Assembly (NCBI RefSeq): GCF_900116195.1
Contig: NZ_FOZW01000009.1
Coordinates: 124,001 to 188,000 of the forward strand
Source of the DNA: Alloyangia pacifica
Lineage (GTDB): Bacteria; Pseudomonadota; Alphaproteobacteria; Rhodobacterales; Rhodobacteraceae
DNA length: 64,000 nucleotides
Direction of reading: 5' to 3'
Shown here: positions 44,116-52,960 of the stretch, piece after piece
Layout: every line of letters begins with the position of its first letter
How positions within the stretch are numbered: position 1 is the stretch's first letter
Notes under the pieces: model-generated
Seen by the model: only the letters and a program-made list of their open reading frames with translations
Told to the model about the DNA's origin: nothing
Databases searched by the model: none
Translations under genes and position numbers: made by a program

Positions 44116-44928
44116 TCAGGACGGGTCGGCAGGCATCTGGGTGAAATCGACGGGCTGACCGAAGTATTCCTCGACCAATGCGTTCAGCGTGCCGTCCTCG
44201 CGGTAGCTCGCGATCAGCTTGTCCATTGCTTCGGCCAGTTCCGCGTCACCCGGGGCGACGGCAACGGATTGGGTTTTGGGCGAGCGCACCTCGGGAAGCA
44301 CGGTGATCAGCTCGTCCTTGGCCGCAAGATAGGACGGCCCGAGGTAATCCATGCCGATCCAGTCGATGCGGTGGTTCTTGAGGTCGAGCGACATCTCGGT
44401 CCAGCCGGGATATTCGCTGACCTTGCCAAGGCATCCCTCGGGCAGCGAGGCTTCGATCAGGCCAAGTTCGGCGGAGCCGCGAATCACGCCCACGGTCTTG
44501 CCGCAGACATCGTCCCAGCCGCCGATCTCGTCATTCGCCGCCAGTTTGGTGACCGCCACGCCGTTGATGATGTAGGGCGAGAGCATGATCAGATCGTCCG
44601 ACGCGAGACGCTCGGCGGTGCGGGTCACGCCCGAAGAGACGACATCGAAGCGGTCCGAGGCGAGACCCGGCAGAAGACCTGCCCAATCCAGCTGTTCGAA
44701 CTCGACATTGACGCCAAGGTCTTCCGCCAGCTTGGTCATCACGGCCACATCGAACCCGCCAAGCTCGCCGTCATCCCCGATCATCGAGAACGGCGGCGCC
44801 GAGCCGGTGGTCCCGACAACGATGGTGTCGGTCTTGAGAAGTTCATCTTTGAAATCGGCAGCGGCGGGGCCAGCCAAAAGGGCACCTGCTGCCAAAACCG
44901 CCATCGCGGCCATAGCACGTTCGGTCAT
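44116..44928 (-). CDS. Polar amino-acid-type ABC transporter substrate-binding protein, cluster C
   Basis: 270 residues. The signal peptide MTERAMAAMAVLAAGALLAGPAAA ends about residue 24. The mature protein starts directly with the family-3 core (DTIVVGTTGSAPPFSMIGDD), then LGGFDVAVMTKLAEDLGV and DWAGLLPGLASDRFDV. It is similar in outline to the cluster B binding protein, so the two importers may take up related compounds. AAGGAGG lies just upstream of the start. Confidence 0.92.
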   Translation of the reverse strand: MTERAMAAMAVLAAGALLAGPAAADFKDELLKTDTIVVGTTGSAPPFSMIGDDGELGGFDVAVMTKLAEDLGVNVEFEQLDWAGLLPGLASDRFDVVSSGVTRTAERLASDDLIMLSPYIINGVAVTKLAANDEIGGWDDVCGKTVGVIRGSAELGLIEASLPEGCLGKVSEYPGWTEMSLDLKNHRIDWIGMDYLGPSYLAAKDELITVLPEVRSPKTQSVAVAPGDAELAEAMDKLIASYREDGTLNALVEEYFGQPVDFTQMPADPS

Positions 44929-45046
44929 CCAGACCTCCTTGGTTCAAGTGTTGGAAAAGTCGGGTCTTTCCGGGGCCGGTCTTTATGCCGATCCTTCCGG
45001 GGCGAGACCGGGCCTGCGCGGCCCGTCCCTGTCGTTCAGAGCCGCG
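44929..45046 (-). promoter_or_regulatory. 118-bp gap before the binding-protein gene
   Basis: Contains CGGGCC (45010-45015) / GGCCCG (45021-45026), a 6-bp hairpin. This gap could hold a separate promoter or processing site for the transporter half of the operon; no clear promoter was recognised. Confidence 0.3.
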
Positions 45047-45817
45047 TCAGAGATGACGCAGCATGCCGCCATCGACCCGGATCATTGACCCGGTGACGAA
45101 GGAGGCCCGTGTGGACGCGAGAAACGCCGCGACCGCACCGAATTCCTCGGGCCTGCCATAGCGCCCGGCCGGGATCGTCGCGCGCGAGCTTGCCTGCACA
45201 TCCTCGACGCTCTTGCCGGTGCGCTTCGACGCGGCCTCGTCGAGCTGCGCGACGCGGTCCGTCGCGATGCGCCCGGGCAGGATCATGTTGACCGTGATGC
45301 CATCGGCGGCGACCTCCGCCGCGAGGGTCTTGGACCAGCCCGCCAGCGCCCCGCGCACGCCGTTCGACAGCGCGAGGTTGGGGATCGGCGCCTCGATCCC
45401 GGACGAGCCAATGGTGATGATCCGTCCGAAGCCACGCTCGCTCATGCCCGGCAGCAGCGCCGAGGTCAGCGTCATGATCGGACCGGCCATCGCCGCCCAT
45501 GCCTCTTCCCAGGCCTCGGGCGTTTGCGCCTTGGCCGGGCCGGGCTTGGGGCCGCCGGAGTTGTTCACCAGAATGTCGATGCCCTGCGCGGCCATCTGCG
45601 CGGCAAGGTCCGAGACATTTTCCGCATCGGTCATGTCGAGCGCGACCGGCGTCACGAGATCGCCAAACTCCGCAGCCCAGTCCCTGATCGCATCAAGGTC
45701 GCGCGCGGCGGCAAAGACTTTCACACCCTCGCGGGCCAGCTCCTGCGCGCAGGCGGCGCCAAGACCGCGGCTGGCACCAAGTACGAGAGCGGCTTTTCCC
45801 TGCAGTCCGAAATCCAT
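45047..45817 (-). CDS. SDR family protein with atypical active site
   Basis: 256 residues. GASRGLG (14-20) binds the cofactor, NNSGG (85-89) follows strand 4, and Ser138/139 lies on the catalytic strand. At the YxxxK position the sequence reads S151-N-G-V-R155 within PIPNLALSNGVRGAL. This is a known variant group of 3-oxoacyl-ACP-reductase-like SDRs. RVDGGMLRHL ends the protein, as usual. Its start shares one base with the DapA-like stop. Confidence 0.82.
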   Translation of the reverse strand: MDFGLQGKAALVLGASRGLGAACAQELAREGVKVFAAARDLDAIRDWAAEFGDLVTPVALDMTDAENVSDLAAQMAAQGIDILVNNSGGPKPGPAKAQTPEAWEEAWAAMAGPIMTLTSALLPGMSERGFGRIITIGSSGIEAPIPNLALSNGVRGALAGWSKTLAAEVAADGITVNMILPGRIATDRVAQLDEAASKRTGKSVEDVQASSRATIPAGRYGRPEEFGAVAAFLASTRASFVTGSMIRVDGGMLRHL

Positions 45818-46743
45818 CAGCCAAGCTCCTTCAGTCGGCGTTCCTGTCTGCTGATCAGATAGTCGACCTCTGCTGCGGCAGCGGCGGTCAGCCCCGAGCC
45901 CGGCGCGCGCAGGGCGGGCGAGGCAATGGCGCCGCGCCGCGCCAGAACGTGCTTGCGAACGGCAAGACCAAGTCCGGGCTGAGACTCGTAGCGGATCAGC
46001 GGCAGATAGGCGTCAAAGAGGTCATGCGCCCGGTCTTTCTCCCCCGCGGTCATCAGCCGGGCGATCTGCACCATCATCTCGGGATAGCCGAAGCCGGTCA
46101 TCGCGCCATCCGCGCCGCGCGCCATTTCCTCGGCCAGAAAGCCCCCGCCATTGCCGCAGAGGATCGAGATGCGGCGCTGTCCCGCCGCCTCGGCCTGCCG
46201 GATCTTGGTGATCTTCTGCAGGCCCGGCCAATCCTCATGCTTGAGCATCTTGATCGAGGGAAAATCGTTGATGATCCGCGCCAGAACCTCGTCGCTGATC
46301 ACGACTTTGGTGGCCAGCGGGAAGTCCTGAAGCACCACGGGGATGTCCGGCCCCAGGGTCTTCACCACCTGCCCGTAGTAGCCATGGATCTGCGTGTCGG
46401 TCTGCAGGCTGCCGGGCGGCGCCACCATGACGCCAGCGGCCCCCATGTCCATCGCGGCCATGCTCAGTTCGCGCAACGCGGCGAGGCCGGGGGCAGACAC
46501 ACCCACCACCACCGGACGGTTCCCGGCCCGCGCAATGACCCGGCGCGAGATTTCCAGCGCCTCGGATTGCGTCATCTTCGGCGCTTCGCCCATCATCCCA
46601 AGTATGGTCAGCCCGTCGGCCCCGGCCTCAAAGTAGAAGTCCGTCACCCGATCGAGGCTCTGCCAGTCGATGGCTCCCTGCTCGTCAAAAGGCGTTACGG
46701 AAATCACGAAGACCCCAGAGGTGTTCTCGTCGATCAAACCCAT
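45817..46743 (-). CDS. DapA-like class I lyase (dihydrodipicolinate synthase/N-acetylneuraminate lyase family)
   Basis: 308 residues from ATG 46743; the longer upstream frame lies within the hydantoinase gene. The TIM barrel is clear from VTPFDEQGAIDW and the Schiff-base Lys168 in KMLKHEDW. The substrate motif reads GMMGE (49-53) rather than GTTGE, and the usual YNxP tyrosine is replaced by QDFP (139-142). So it is not a true DapA. It is probably an aldolase, decarboxylase or dehydratase for another oxo-acid. Confidence 0.85.
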   Translation of the reverse strand: MGLIDENTSGVFVISVTPFDEQGAIDWQSLDRVTDFYFEAGADGLTILGMMGEAPKMTQSEALEISRRVIARAGNRPVVVGVSAPGLAALRELSMAAMDMGAAGVMVAPPGSLQTDTQIHGYYGQVVKTLGPDIPVVLQDFPLATKVVISDEVLARIINDFPSIKMLKHEDWPGLQKITKIRQAEAAGQRRISILCGNGGGFLAEEMARGADGAMTGFGYPEMMVQIARLMTAGEKDRAHDLFDAYLPLIRYESQPGLGLAVRKHVLARRGAIASPALRAPGSGLTAAAAAEVDYLISRQERRLKELG

Positions 46744-46805
46744 ATCTCGTCTCAACTTCCCATTCTCATCCCCTGCCCCGCGGCGCGGCGGCATGGCGTG
46801 TCGTT

Positions 46806-48167
46806 TCAGGCAAACCAGCCCGCCGTGGCGCGTTTCACCAGCCGCCCCGAGCCCGGTGCATTCAGCACCTCGCTGCCGTCCCAGACCGGCGCGCCGCGCA
46901 GATAGGTGGCCGCGACCCGCGCGCCGAAGGTTTCGCCGTGGAAGGGGCTCCAGTTCAGACCGTCCTGCGCGCGAGTCTCGTCCCAGACAAAGGCACCTTC
47001 CTCGAGCACGGCGAGATCCGCCTCGCGCCCGATCTCGATGGCGCCCTTGCGGTCGTCGATCCCGAAGAAGCGGGCGGGGTGTTCCGAAAGCATCTGCGCG
47101 CACATCAGCGCCGGATCGTGACCGCGGTCACGCGCAAGCGTGAAGAAGGCGGGCAGCAGCGTTTCCATGCCGGGCACGCCCGCCCCCGCGTCGAAGATGG
47201 AGTCGGTGTATTTGTTATCGATCGGCCAGCTGGAGTGGTCGGAGGAGACGAAAGCCACATGCCCCGCCTCGACCGAGGCCCAAATCCCGTCGATCGCACC
47301 GGGGCGGATCGGCGGGTTCACCTTCATCCGTGCGCCCAGACGTTCACCGTCGCGGGCGGCGTCGAACCAAAGGTAATGCACGCAAAGCTCGCCCGTCGCG
47401 CGCATGCCCGAAGCAGCAAACATCGCCGTGATGTCAAAGCTTTCGCGTGCCGTCTGGTGGACGGGATGTGCATGCGCTCCGGCGGCTTGCGCCAGCGCGA
47501 AGAACTGTGCGGTCGCAGCCATCTCTGCAGCCAGCGGACGCGAGGTGGAATGCGCTTCGATGCCTTCGATCCCCGCAGCGCGGGCGCGCGCCATGCGCGC
47601 ATGAACAATTTCCTGATCCTCGTTGTGCAGTCCGAGCGGCAGGTCGGTGGCCGCAAGCTGTTCGAAGAGGTCGAGCGTCAGATCCTCGGCGATGCGCGGA
47701 AAGCGGGTCGGGCTGCTCTCGAATGACGAGATCTTGAAGGCCACAACCCCGGCCTCGATCAAAGCCTTAAGCTGCGCGACGCCGGTCTCACGGGTCGCCG
47801 TGCCATAAAGCGCCATATCGGCATGGGCGTGCTGCGCCACCGCATCCGCCTTCGCGGCGAAGCGGTCGGGGCGGTCCAGCGGCAGCGGATTGTCATAGGG
47901 CATGTCCACAAGCGTCGTCACCCCGCCCGCAACGGCTGACGCCGTGGTCGGTGCGATGCCGGGAAGTCCCAGGTAACTGGTCGCATGAGTCTGGCCATCG
48001 ACGACGCCGGGCAGGATCAGTGCCGAGCCATGATCGTCGGTCTGCGCCGCGGCGGGCGGCACGCCCTGCCCGATCGCGGTGATCCGCCCGTCCTCGATAC
48101 CGACCCAGCCTCCTTCGATCCGACCGTGCGGGGTGACAAGGCAACCTTTGACAATGCGGTCCATCAC
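46806..48167 (-). CDS. Cyclic amidohydrolase, dihydroorotase/allantoinase/hydantoinase-like
   Basis: 453 residues. Binuclear-metal residues visible are carboxylated Lys145 (VVAFKISSF), His181 (GLHNED), His237 (AHPVHQT) and Asp310 (VSSDHSSW). The first metal motif, normally DxHxH, reads D57-G-Q-T-H61, so the first His is Gln. The family opens cyclic ureides and imides such as hydantoins, dihydropyrimidines and allantoin. With a hydantoin-racemase-like gene directly upstream (ATGA overlap) a hydantoin-like substrate is the best guess. Confidence 0.85.
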   Translation of the reverse strand: MMDRIVKGCLVTPHGRIEGGWVGIEDGRITAIGQGVPPAAAQTDDHGSALILPGVVDGQTHATSYLGLPGIAPTTASAVAGGVTTLVDMPYDNPLPLDRPDRFAAKADAVAQHAHADMALYGTATRETGVAQLKALIEAGVVAFKISSFESSPTRFPRIAEDLTLDLFEQLAATDLPLGLHNEDQEIVHARMARARAAGIEGIEAHSTSRPLAAEMAATAQFFALAQAAGAHAHPVHQTARESFDITAMFAASGMRATGELCVHYLWFDAARDGERLGARMKVNPPIRPGAIDGIWASVEAGHVAFVSSDHSSWPIDNKYTDSIFDAGAGVPGMETLLPAFFTLARDRGHDPALMCAQMLSEHPARFFGIDDRKGAIEIGREADLAVLEEGAFVWDETRAQDGLNWSPFHGETFGARVAATYLRGAPVWDGSEVLNAPGSGRLVKRATAGWFA

Positions 48168-48826
48168 GAACCCTTCCTTGTGTAGTCAAGATCCAGCGCC
48201 GAAATGGCGTTGGCGACGGCCGCCTGCACAGGGTCGATCACGACACGCCCGAGCGCCGCCTGGAGCTCCGGGCGCTGACCGCCCATGCCGGCGCAGCCAA
48301 GGATGAGCACCTCGGCCCCGTCCTCATCGATCAATGCCCTGCCGGTGCGGGTCACTGCAGCGCGCGCTGCATCGACGTCATTGGCCTCGGCCACGGTCAT
48401 GTCGACGGAACGGTCTCCTGCCAGCCGGGTGGACAGACCCAATCCGTCGATCCGCGCGAGGTGACGCGCGATAGAGGAAGGGCCGAGCGAGACCACGCCG
48501 AAGCGCGCGCCATGCATCAGCGCGGCGCAATAGGCCGACTCTGCGATCCCGAACACCGGCTTGTCGGTCACCTTCCGCGCCTGCTGGACGCCCGGATCGG
48601 AAAAGCAGGCGATGACAAAGGCGTCCGCCTCGGTGCGGCGGACATAATCGACAACGAGTGGCACCACATCCGCGACGTGCTGATCGGTTTCAATCCCCTC
48701 GGGGCCCTCTTCCAGCGTGTCGCAAATGATCGCGTGGCGTGTCGTGGCGATGAGCGGCGCAAGACAGTCCTCCATAGAGGTCGTCACCTTGCGGGAACTG
48801 TTGGGATTCAGGACGGCAATCTGCAT
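48164..48826 (-). CDS. Asp/Glu racemase family protein, hydantoin-racemase-like
   Basis: 220 residues. IAVLNPNSS at the N-terminus is the HyuA hallmark. The two catalytic cysteines are present: C74 in VIACFSDPG and C178 in LILGCAGMGG. Hydantoin racemases interconvert D- and L-5-substituted hydantoins before stereospecific hydrolysis. It is the first gene of cluster C and coupled to the cyclic amidohydrolase. Confidence 0.88.
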   Translation of the reverse strand: MQIAVLNPNSSRKVTTSMEDCLAPLIATTRHAIICDTLEEGPEGIETDQHVADVVPLVVDYVRRTEADAFVIACFSDPGVQQARKVTDKPVFGIAESAYCAALMHGARFGVVSLGPSSIARHLARIDGLGLSTRLAGDRSVDMTVAEANDVDAARAAVTRTGRALIDEDGAEVLILGCAGMGGQRPELQAALGRVVIDPVQAAVANAISALDLDYTRKGS

Positions 48827-49220
48827 TTCGGTTCTTTCGGTTTCGTCGGCCGCAGGAGGAGCGAACGGTCATTTGGAGGCTCTCGAAGGTCGGGTCCACT
48901 CACCCGAAAAAAGAGGTCTTTCGGTGCACGTCGCGGGGAATTCGCGGCCTGCCGCTCATGTCGCCCCGAGTGCTTTTTGATGAAGCGCGGAGCCGCAGAC
49001 CGATGTGCTCTTTGGCGAAGCCCGGCTTCAGAGGTGTCCGTCCGGATCGGGCCATGCACGGAGAAGTTATGAAGACAGAATATGCGTAAGTATCTGTAAT
49101 CACGCGACGAGCTCCGGCGGTCGCGCTCTGCGTTCGGGACGCAAGAGCTGGTCGTTGATCTTGTCCATACATGAATAATCGAATCATCCACGGTTGCGTT
49201 CTAATGAGATGTTTGGAGAT

Positions 49221-49234
49221 ATATCACGTGATAT
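49221..49234. promoter_or_regulatory. ATATCACGTGATAT palindrome upstream of cluster C
   Basis: A perfect 14-bp palindrome made of two ATATCAC half-sites, about 395 bp upstream of the racemase start. The same half-site occurs in the three elements upstream of cluster B (25885-25975). Confidence 0.5.
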
Positions 49235-49854
49235 CAATACCGACATATCGGAAGAGAGGCACCGGAGAAGCTTCCCGTGCCAGTTGCCCGTTTTCTGTGC
49301 ATTTCTTCAGCGTTTCTGCCTCACCAGACGGGCAGACCGAGTTGGCTCGCCCATCGCATGCGTCACGCAGAAGGTTCGATTTCCCCGCATCGAACAGCTG
49401 ATACGCGGCGCAAAAGGTGATCCTCGGCACCGCCGAAGTGCTCGATGAAGTCAAAGGAGAGAGTGAGGGCCCTCTTCCCGGCACCTTTGCCCCCGCGAGC
49501 CTGTGCCAGCAGGGATAGTTCACCGCATATGCGGCGGGCCAAAAGCTCGCGTATTTCTTCGTCGGTCTGCTGGGACGGCGCGCTCATGTGTGGGGCGCGA
49601 TGCGCCGACTGTTCCCGATACAGGGTCGAGACCGACCACCAGAGCCTGTCCGCGGGATCTTGGACCCGATGACGGCTATGCTGATGCGTTGGGTAGCCTC
49701 TCCTGGCGACACCTATGCCAGATTGATCCAGAGCGGATCAGGAGGACATGCCACTGTCATGCTGAACCGCGGGCGAAGCAATGACCTCCGGACAAGGACA
49801 TCTCCGACTTCCGGCCCGCGTTAGCGCCCAAGGCGGCACGCCGTCGATCCGCCG

Positions 49855-49874
49855 ACCCTGGATGGTATTTGACC
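49855..49874 (+). repeat. Short IS-end-like repeat, copy 1
   Basis: ACCCTGGATGGTATTTGACC matches 57314-57334 with one gap and one mismatch. Both copies lie in gene-free DNA, suggesting remnants of the same kind of insertion element. Confidence 0.45.
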
Positions 49875-49899
49875 GCGCTCATCATCGGGCCGCACGGCA

Positions 49900-50820
49900 T
49901 CAATCCCTGCCAGTTCCCCTATCGACGCGAGCGATATCCGCCTCGGCGCGATCCGCAAGGTCTTCGAGCAGTTGCGCAGCCGGGACATCGGTCAGCGCCG
50001 ATGTCCAAAGGCGGTTCGCGATGTCTTCGTGCATCTGGACCACGTGCTCCATGTCGATGATCGAGGCGACGCCGTAGCGCACGTTGGGAATATCGACGAC
50101 CCGGAACGGGCTGTTCACGACGCGGCTGCGATCCATCTCGCGGATGATCTGAAAACCGGACACCGGCAGCCCTTCGGTCAGCACGCCGATCTGCACGCCC
50201 ATCTGCGGCGAACGCAGCATCTGCGCGATATGCCTGACCTCGCGCACGGCATGGCTGCGGCGCGCGTGCACCAGCCGCGCGGAAGGATTTCTCCGGGCCA
50301 CGAGCCCCGTGGCAAGGAACCGCTCGATCTCGGGGACAGAGGAAATCGACACCAGCCCCATGCGCCGCGCCCGGAAGGTTTCCTTGCGTCCGCGCAGAGA
50401 GGTCAGCAGATCATCGAGGCGGCGCTGCACCCCGGTGGAAACATCGGGAAAGGTCTCGGTCAGCGCCTCGCGCAGCACCTCGTCATATTCATCGGAGGTC
50501 AGCATATAGGCAATCGGGCCAAAGACGATGACCGAGGACAGCGCCCGCGCTTCGATCTGCCGGATCCGCTCGAAGAAAACGATCCCGTCCGAGACGAACT
50601 CGATGTCGATCCCCAGCAGCGCCGTCATCGGGACCTGCAAGAGGTTCGCCAGCTTCTGCACGGTCTCGATCTTCACCACCTCGCCCTTCTCGTAGCGATA
50701 GACCGCCGCGCGGCTCACCCCGAGCCGGGCCGCAAGATCATCGACGCTGCGCCCCGAGGCGATGCGATAGGTGCGCAGGCGGTCTCCGATGTCGGAAAAG
50801 CGCGGCCCGGTCTTGGCCAT
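49900..50820 (-). CDS. XRE family (Cro/CI-type HTH) transcriptional regulator
   Basis: 306 residues from ATG 50820, preferred because GAGGTG lies 6 bp upstream; a GTG three codons earlier (50829) is possible. The helix-turn-helix (about 11-68) includes RTYRIASGRSVDDLAARLGVSRAAVYRYEKGE. The C-terminal ~230 residues are a sensor region not matching cupin or peptidase S24 domains. It is divergent from, and 111 bp away from, the hydrolase-TRAP operon, so it is the probable regulator of cluster D. Confidence 0.88.
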   Translation of the reverse strand: MAKTGPRFSDIGDRLRTYRIASGRSVDDLAARLGVSRAAVYRYEKGEVVKIETVQKLANLLQVPMTALLGIDIEFVSDGIVFFERIRQIEARALSSVIVFGPIAYMLTSDEYDEVLREALTETFPDVSTGVQRRLDDLLTSLRGRKETFRARRMGLVSISSVPEIERFLATGLVARRNPSARLVHARRSHAVREVRHIAQMLRSPQMGVQIGVLTEGLPVSGFQIIREMDRSRVVNSPFRVVDIPNVRYGVASIIDMEHVVQMHEDIANRLWTSALTDVPAAQLLEDLADRAEADIARVDRGTGRD

Positions 50821-50931
50821 TTGTCTCACCTCATGAGAATCTGGTGACTAATTTTTCATTTTTATCATTTCTTGAAACTTCTGCGAAAGCCCTTCTCAGG
50901 CGATGGTGGCGAAAAGTTAGAGGGACAAGAC
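50821..50931. promoter_or_regulatory. Divergent promoter region of cluster D
   Basis: 111 bp, AT-rich at 50850-50875 and containing the palindrome CTCATGAG (about 50831-50838). Promoters of the XRE gene and the hydrolase-TRAP operon are expected here. Confidence 0.45.
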
Positions 50932-51744
50932 ATGCTGACTCATCTTGCCGCCACGGTTGACGGCGCGAAGGTTGTTTACGACCGCACCGAACAAGACGGC
51001 TATCCGGTCATTTTCGTGCATGGCGGCTTCGGCAGTTCGTCCGAGTTGTGGCATTCGACCATGGACAGCCTGCCCGAGGGGTTTAGCGGTTACGCGATCA
51101 ACAACTTCCTGCGCTCGGACGCGCCGCCCGACGGGTACACCATCGAAAGCCTTGCAGCCCGGGTCGCGCATTTTGCGCAGGCGCTCGGCCTTGAGCGCCC
51201 GGTCATCGTGGGCCACTCCATGGGCGGCGTCGTGTGTCAGCAGGCGGCGATCAGCTATCCGGATGTGATCGGCGGCCTTGTCACGGTCGGCAGCGGCCCG
51301 ACAATGAAGGGGCACAACACCGGACGGGGCCTGCTGGCCACGATGCGCGAGGCGAACGGCATCACCGAGGAACTCATGCGCGGCATCAGCGCAAAGTGGT
51401 TCTACAAAGAGCCGCCCGAGGGGTTCTTCGACGCCTATGTCGAGCGTGCCATGCAAGCGCCGATGCAAGCGGTGATCGACATTCAGGCAAGCCTGCTGGA
51501 CACCGATCTTGTCGACGACCTTCCGAATATCGCAGCGCCGACGCTGGTGCTGCATCCCACCGAGGACTCGGGGCGCCCGATGGAACACGCCGAGCTGCTG
51601 ATGGCGGGTATTTCCAATGCGCGGCTGCATGTGTTCAAGGACTGCGGCCACTCTCCCATGCTCGAATCGAAAACCGAGTTTGACACCGTCTTCCATTCGT
51701 TTCTCCGCGACGTGAAAGACGGAACAACCAAAGCGGACCAGTGA
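50932..51744 (+). CDS. Alpha/beta hydrolase (cluster D)
   Basis: 270 residues from ATG 50932 with AGAGGG upstream. HGGFGSSSE (30-38), nucleophile GHSMGG with Ser96, Asp/Glu region HPTEDSG and C-terminal DCGHSPMLE give the full triad. It is the first gene before a TRAP importer, so it probably hydrolyses the imported compound or its first product. Confidence 0.87.
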   Translation: MLTHLAATVDGAKVVYDRTEQDGYPVIFVHGGFGSSSELWHSTMDSLPEGFSGYAINNFLRSDAPPDGYTIESLAARVAHFAQALGLERPVIVGHSMGGVVCQQAAISYPDVIGGLVTVGSGPTMKGHNTGRGLLATMREANGITEELMRGISAKWFYKEPPEGFFDAYVERAMQAPMQAVIDIQASLLDTDLVDDLPNIAAPTLVLHPTEDSGRPMEHAELLMAGISNARLHVFKDCGHSPMLESKTEFDTVFHSFLRDVKDGTTKADQ

Positions 51745-51770
51745 TGTTCCCAACAGAAAGGACCACCCTC

Positions 51771-52829
51771 ATGAAGCCCTCGTGCTCCAAGCTCGGCCAA
51801 GCGCTCGGTGCCTTTGCACTGACCGCCGCGCTGTTTCCCGCCACGCTTTCGGCGCAGACCGCCGTCAATGTGCTTGGCGGGTTCTCGAACCAATACCAGA
51901 ACGCCGAAATCGAAAAGCCCTTCTTTGAAGGTCTTGAAGAGGCGACCGATGGTGCCGTCTCCGTGCGCTTCCGCTCGATCGACGAGCTGGGCCTGAAGGG
52001 CTACGACGGTTTCCGGCAGCTGCAGTCGGGCGTGTTCCAGGTCATGGAAATCTCGCCGGGCTATGTTGCGGGGGATGATCCCTTCGTGATGGGTCTCGAC
52101 CTGCCCGGCATCATGCCGGAACTGGACACCAATCGCGCCGCCATCGAGGCCTATCGCGGACCGCTTGCCCAGCGGGTTCGCGAGAAGTTCGACGGCGAGC
52201 TGCTGACGATCTGGCCCTATCCCGCCTCGATGCTGTTCTGCAGCGGCGAGCTGAACAGCCTGTCCGATCTGAAGGGCAAAAAGGTGCGCGTCTTCTCGCC
52301 GGCGCTCAACGATCTGGTGTCCTACTTCGGTGCAAGCGGCGTGACCCTGCCCTTCTCGGAGGTCTATCCGAGCCTGCAGCGCGGCGTCGTCGATTGCGCC
52401 ATCGCAGCCTCGCTCTCGGGGTATGAGGCAAAGTGGCATGAGGTGACCGACACGCTGTTCACCCTGCCGCTCACATGGGCGAACCAGCTTCATGTCGCCA
52501 ATGGCGAATTCTGGGATGGCCTGCCCGAAGACGACCGCGCGGCGCTCACCACCGAGTTTGCCAAGATGGAAGACGAGATGTGGTCGGTCGCCGAGGATGC
52601 CACCGCGCAGGGCATCGCCTGCAACACCGGCGAAGGTGAATGCACCTTTGGTGACGCTGCCGACATGAAGCTTGTCGAATATTCCGCCGAAGACGAAGAG
52701 AAGCTGATCGAAGCGGTGAATTCCGTGGTTCTGCCCGGCTGGGCCGAAGATTGCGACGCGGCCTTTGGCGAATGCTCGGCGATCTGGAACGAGACCGTCG
52801 GCGCCGCAACCGGTTACAGCATCGAATGA
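51771..52829 (+). CDS. TRAP transporter substrate-binding protein (DctP family)
   Basis: 352 residues from ATG 51771 (AAAGGA upstream), preferred over the one at 51741 because it starts the signal peptide ending at LSA (about residue 27). The DctP fold is recognisable from GAVSVRFRSIDELG, LKGKKVRVFSPALNDLVSYFGAS and PSLQRGVVDCAI. Cysteines occur in the C-terminal third, unusual for the family, and may form disulfides. It binds an organic acid in the periplasm and hands it to the QM membrane proteins. Confidence 0.9.
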   Translation: MKPSCSKLGQALGAFALTAALFPATLSAQTAVNVLGGFSNQYQNAEIEKPFFEGLEEATDGAVSVRFRSIDELGLKGYDGFRQLQSGVFQVMEISPGYVAGDDPFVMGLDLPGIMPELDTNRAAIEAYRGPLAQRVREKFDGELLTIWPYPASMLFCSGELNSLSDLKGKKVRVFSPALNDLVSYFGASGVTLPFSEVYPSLQRGVVDCAIAASLSGYEAKWHEVTDTLFTLPLTWANQLHVANGEFWDGLPEDDRAALTTEFAKMEDEMWSVAEDATAQGIACNTGEGECTFGDAADMKLVEYSAEDEEKLIEAVNSVVLPGWAEDCDAAFGECSAIWNETVGAATGYSIE

Positions 52830-52838
52830 CCTCCCCGT

Positions 52839-52902
52839 GACCGGCCCCTTGCGGGCCGGTCCAACCTGTGCCGGGCCGATCCGTCGGTCCGGCGCCTTTT
52901 TT
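52839..52902 (+). terminator. Tandem hairpins and T tract between dctP-like and dctQ-like genes
   Basis: First hairpin GACCGGCCC (52839-52847) / GGGCCGGTC (52853-52861). Second hairpin GCCGGGCCGA (52870-52879) / TCGGTCCGGC (52884-52893) with one G-T pair, followed by GCCTTTTTT. This is a full rho-independent terminator form inside the operon, expected to be leaky. Confidence 0.8.
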
Positions 52903-52960
52903 CTGGGACTCACGTGGCGCCGCACGCCTAAGAGACGAACGGCGCAATGACCAAAGTGCG

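Larger units (their letters stand above)
48827..49899. other. 1.07-kb region without an intact gene; cluster C upstream region and decayed DNA
   Basis: No gene of a recognised family on either strand. The right end carries a short IS-end-like motif (49855-49874) related to 57314-57334, so it probably includes mobile-element debris. The AT-rich centre (about 49070-49250) contains the palindrome 49221-49234 and is the likely upstream control region of cluster C. A 74-residue minus-strand frame at 49363-49587 has no supporting features. Confidence 0.45.

Noticed and set aside
45817..47103. Extended 428-residue start for the DapA-like protein
   Set aside because: The extra 120 residues overlap the hydantoinase gene in another frame; the barrel begins at ATG 46743.
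49363..49587. 74-codon minus-strand frame as a small gene
   Set aside because: No ribosome-binding site, no recognisable domain and located in decayed DNA.
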